Source of the DNA: Armatimonadota bacterium
GTDB taxonomy: Bacteria > Armatimonadota > Hebobacteria > CAIYQO01
Direction: 5' to 3'
NCBI GenBank assembly: GCA_029553475.1
Contig: JAKPKV010000143.1
Span: 1-64,000 of the forward strand
Length of the DNA: 64,000 nucleotides
Both the position numbers and the translations under genes were made by a program. Shown piece after piece: positions 61,228-64,000 of this stretch. Under the pieces are notes generated by a model. It worked only from the letters and a program-made list of their open reading frames with translations, was not told the DNA's origin and did no database searches. Numbering within the stretch: the stretch's first letter is position 1; every line of letters begins with the position of its first letter.

Positions 61228-64000
61228 CTACTCCACCGCCTTGCGCGGCGGCGCGGGCGGCATGGCGGGCCATTCCCACTCGCCGATTTTCACCGCGTGC
61301 GGGCCGGCGGAGACGCCGAAGGCGATGCCGAACTGCGGGGCCTTCGTACCCATGACGATGGAGTGCTCGTCGCCGAAGCCGGCATACCAGCGCACGCCGT
61401 CCATCGCGTAGCCGGGGCGGATGATCCGCTCCGGCCAGGTGGTGACGAGGGTGCGAACGTCGCCGTCCACCATGCCGGTGATGCCGTCGGCGGTGAAGGT
61501 GAGATCGAAGGGGCCGACGCCGCGCACGCCGATGTTGCCCACCGAGAGCTGGACGTAGGCGCGTTCGGGCACCACGAAACGCGCCCAGTGCTTGCCGGCC
61601 GCATCCTTGCCGCACTCGACGGTGGCCTTGCGCGCGTGGAGCCGCACGTCGCCGTCGGCGGCGGTGATCGCCATCGGCGCATCCACCACGTATTGCGTGA
61701 CGGCGTCAGCATCCGCCTTCGTCACCCCGGCGACGACCGGCCGCGCGGCGGGCAGGGCGGCGGGCTGCCGCACCTGCCAGGCGGGCGCGGGGAGGGTTTG
61801 CGTCTTCTTTCCGGCGGCGACCGTCCGCTCGAACGGCGCGGTGCCGGCGATGACCTGACCGTTGTAGCCGACTTTGCCCGGTCCGGCGGAGAGCACCAGC
61901 GTGGCCTTGCCGTTTTTCGCCACGCGGACGGCGCCGGCGAGGCCGCTGAACTCGACCCCGCCGCCGGTATAGGTCAGCGGCCTGGGGGAGAGGAAGACGT
62001 AATCCGTGCCCTCGGCGGTGACGATTTTCGTCACGCCGGGCGCGAGCCGCGTGGCTTTCGGCGCGGCCTCACCGGCGCCGCGTGGGTAGAGCACCCAGGC
62101 CACCTCCTGGCCGGGCGCGCTCCGCAGGCGCAGCGCCACGTGCTGCTCCTTGCCGCCGACCCAGTCGCGCGACGTGCCCGTGGGGGTATTGTATGCGCCC
62201 GTCTGCATGGGCAGGTCGTCCTCGGCCAGCTCGAAGGCCGGCTCCGCGCGGTCGGTGAAGAGCAACTCCAGCTTCGTCGGCCACTCGGTATCCAGCCTCA
62301 CCGTGCCGCCGTCCCGCGTGACGTTCGCCTTGCGGCCGAGCAGGCTGAGGTTGAACCAGCTGGCCAATTTCCCGTCGCCGTGCGTCGAGTCGCGGATGAC
62401 GAAGTAGTTCGGACTCTTCGGCGTCGCGCCCTTGAGGAAGAGCACCTGGCGGTCCCAGGTGAAGGCGCCTTCCGCCTGTCCGAGGCCGGCGACCAGGTCG
62501 CGCGTGTTGGCACGCTCCCATTGCGCGCGCGCGCCGGGGGTGATATACCAGTCGGGGTACCCGCTGGACGCCCAGGCGTAGTCCACGCTCGGACTGAAGT
62601 GGGCATCGAGCACGTTGCTGTCCGCCCAGGCATGCGGGAAATCGTTAGTGGGCGCGCCGAAGCGCATGAAATTCTTATCCGGGAAGGCATTGTCCCGCGG
62701 GCCGCCATACTGGTAGGGCTGGGACGGCAGCAGCACGGCGCCCTTCGCGTAGAGCATGAGGTTGCCCTGATCCTGGTTCCAGTGGCTCCACAGGTAGCCG
62801 CTGCGCAGGTACAGACACGTCTCCTCCGGGCCCTGGTGCGCGCGGAAGATGACGCCGAAGCCGGGGTAGACGCGGCTGGCGAGCGTCGGCTCCTTCGCCG
62901 CGATGGACGGGCGGATCATCGCCGGGATGGTGATGCCGTCGGCGCCGGTGCCGATCATGCGGCCGTTCTGGTCCCAGGCCCAGCGGAGGTTGGCGGCGAA
63001 CGCGGGGTCTGTGTCCGCCACCGTGCCCATCGCCTGCAGGTAGTGCGGGGACTGCCCCACCGCCGAATTGGCCGTGCCGGGGATGGTGCGCGATCCGTAG
63101 CGGGTATCCACCGGCGAGAGCAGGTTCAGGAAATAGTCCATATCGGCGCGGTGATAGGCCCAAATCTGGTCGGCCTGCGGGGGCCGGCTGCTCAACACGC
63201 CCATGATGCCGCGCGCGATCTTCCCGTAGCCGTGCATATGGTAGCTGGCGCCGTATTCGAACCAGCCGCCTTCCGGCGCCATGAAGCTGCCCATTTTGTA
63301 GGCGAGAAACCGCGCCATGTATTCCGACCAGGCGCTATGCATGGGGTGGTCGGGGATCAGCGCCGCCAGGTTGCTCCGGTCGGAGAGCCGCGAGACCCCC
63401 ATATTCGGATTGCCGTGGTGCGAGCCGTTGCCGGCGCTGGTCACGTCCGGTTCGATGAGCAGGTAACTCAGCAGCGCCAACTGGGCGCGAAGCTGCCGGC
63501 GCTGTGCCTCGGGCAGGTTCGGGTTCGCCAGCGCCGCTTCCGCGTTGCCAATGGGGCCGCCGAAGTCGCCCGTCGTCTGGTGGTGATGGATGGACAGCGA
63601 GGTCATGATGTAGAGGATGCTCTGCGGCAGTGACCTGCCGGAGGTGTTCACCTTGAAGTTGGGCGCGACCGCCTCGGCCGGCTGCGCCTGCCACGCGGGG
63701 GTGGTGAAGACGCGCGGATAGGTCGCCTTCGTATCCGGCCACTCGAGGAGGTAGTCCTTGTAGCGATCCAGCCCGACAATGCCGTAGAGGGCGCGCACGG
63801 CATAGGCGGGGCTGGCAGTCGTGGTGGCATCGCCGTAGCCGGTGACGTGGTGCGCGGGCTTCGCCAGCACCAGCGCCCACACGCGGCGGCCGTATGTGAC
63901 GGGCAGCGCGGCGTCGTGCTCGTGGCAGGAGAAGGGGGACACGTCGGAGCGCGGCTCGTTCAGCCACGAGGACGGCCAGGTGGCCATGGGCAATTGCACG
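61228..64000 (-). CDS. Giant heparinase II/III-like protein, 5' end outside the window
   Basis: At least 923 residues are visible; the frame is open to the window edge, so the N-terminus is missing. The toroid half contains SLSIHHHQTTGDFGGPIGN, GNGSHHGNPNMGVSRLSDRS and GASYHMHGYGKIARGI, rich in conserved histidines. The beta-sandwich entry LWSHWNQDQGNLMLYAKGAV and later RQVLFLKGATPKSPNYFVIR match the heparinase signature and the protein at 23824-27084. The C-terminal 150 residues are a further beta domain (VQLSVGNIGVRGVGPFDL). Substrate is unknown; an alginate-, heparin- or ulvan-like polymer would suit the family. Confidence 0.75.
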   Translation of the reverse strand, partial: VQLPMATWPSSWLNEPRSDVSPFSCHEHDAALPVTYGRRVWALVLAKPAHHVTGYGDATTTASPAYAVRALYGIVGLDRYKDYLLEWPDTKATYPRVFTTPAWQAQPAEAVAPNFKVNTSGRSLPQSILYIMTSLSIHHHQTTGDFGGPIGNAEAALANPNLPEAQRRQLRAQLALLSYLLIEPDVTSAGNGSHHGNPNMGVSRLSDRSNLAALIPDHPMHSAWSEYMARFLAYKMGSFMAPEGGWFEYGASYHMHGYGKIARGIMGVLSSRPPQADQIWAYHRADMDYFLNLLSPVDTRYGSRTIPGTANSAVGQSPHYLQAMGTVADTDPAFAANLRWAWDQNGRMIGTGADGITIPAMIRPSIAAKEPTLASRVYPGFGVIFRAHQGPEETCLYLRSGYLWSHWNQDQGNLMLYAKGAVLLPSQPYQYGGPRDNAFPDKNFMRFGAPTNDFPHAWADSNVLDAHFSPSVDYAWASSGYPDWYITPGARAQWERANTRDLVAGLGQAEGAFTWDRQVLFLKGATPKSPNYFVIRDSTHGDGKLASWFNLSLLGRKANVTRDGGTVRLDTEWPTKLELLFTDRAEPAFELAEDDLPMQTGAYNTPTGTSRDWVGGKEQHVALRLRSAPGQEVAWVLYPRGAGEAAPKATRLAPGVTKIVTAEGTDYVFLSPRPLTYTGGGVEFSGLAGAVRVAKNGKATLVLSAGPGKVGYNGQVIAGTAPFERTVAAGKKTQTLPAPAWQVRQPAALPAARPVVAGVTKADADAVTQYVVDAPMAITAADGDVRLHARKATVECGKDAAGKHWARFVVPERAYVQLSVGNIGVRGVGPFDLTFTADGITGMVDGDVRTLVTTWPERIIRPGYAMDGVRWYAGFGDEHSIVMGTKAPQFGIAFGVSAGPHAVKIGEWEWPAMPPAPPRKAVE

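Overview
The window looks like a GC-rich, diderm, Armatimonadota-like chromosome that carries a foreign integrated element at its left end. The phylum call is an inference. It rests on the pseudopilin N-terminus at 16694 (SGFTLIELLVVIAI followed by FPVFGKAREKGRQ), a lipoprotein-type YidC, an apolipoprotein N-acyltransferase (which points to an outer membrane), the high third-position GC, and many large secreted heparinase-like proteins.

Positions 1 to about 11790 are an integrated mobile element, visibly lower in GC than the rest. It holds the end of an unrecognised gene, a beta-class DNA methyltransferase, an SMC/Rad50-like AAA ATPase of the RloC/PrrC-like kind, and a leftward operon of three small proteins and a primase-helicase. 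The primase-helicase is split by a frameshift in a short CG run. A divergent zinc-finger protein and a tyrosine integrase complete the element. The integrase lies against the 5' half of a tRNA-Ser(GGA) gene, which stops exactly after the anticodon arm. Four copies of an AATCGTG octamer core cluster there, so this is very probably the right attachment junction.

Positions 11800-28900 carry a YgbA-like gene with a strong promoter, a secreted carboxypeptidase-regulatory-like protein and a beta-helix protein. Next comes the most unusual locus: a cobalamin riboswitch leading a pseudopilin with a large beta-rich ectodomain, followed by two paralogous small proteins, one anchored by a membrane helix and one by a lipobox. 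Then come heparinase II/III-like, GH2 and giant secreted heparinase-like enzymes and a Big2/PKD lipoprotein.

Positions 28900-38550 are mostly housekeeping: katA-perR with a PerR-type box, an Eis-like GNAT, a degenerate J-domain/TPR protein, the canonical rpmH-rnpA-yidD-yidC-jag operon, and a ParB-like protein upstream of rpmH.

Positions 38800-64000 are dominated by large secreted proteins of 900-1200 residues, with an SGNH acetylesterase, a DUF4091 (GH123-like) protein, a nucleotidyltransferase, Lnt, a creatinase-like M24 protein and a VOC protein. Secreted depolymerases and leaderless glycan enzymes (GH2, heparinase, beta-helix, acetylesterase, DUF4091) suggest outside cleavage followed by internal processing of a complex, possibly uronic-acid-containing glycan. 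No transporters or sugar regulators are visible.

The chromosomal intergenic spaces are rich in long, often perfect inverted repeats (arms 16-50 bp). They fill six of the seven convergent gene junctions. At least three dispersed families recur in the window, and an 18-bp hairpin tip (CCGAAGCTTTAGCGAAGG) occurs both in one of these elements and inside the riboswitch.
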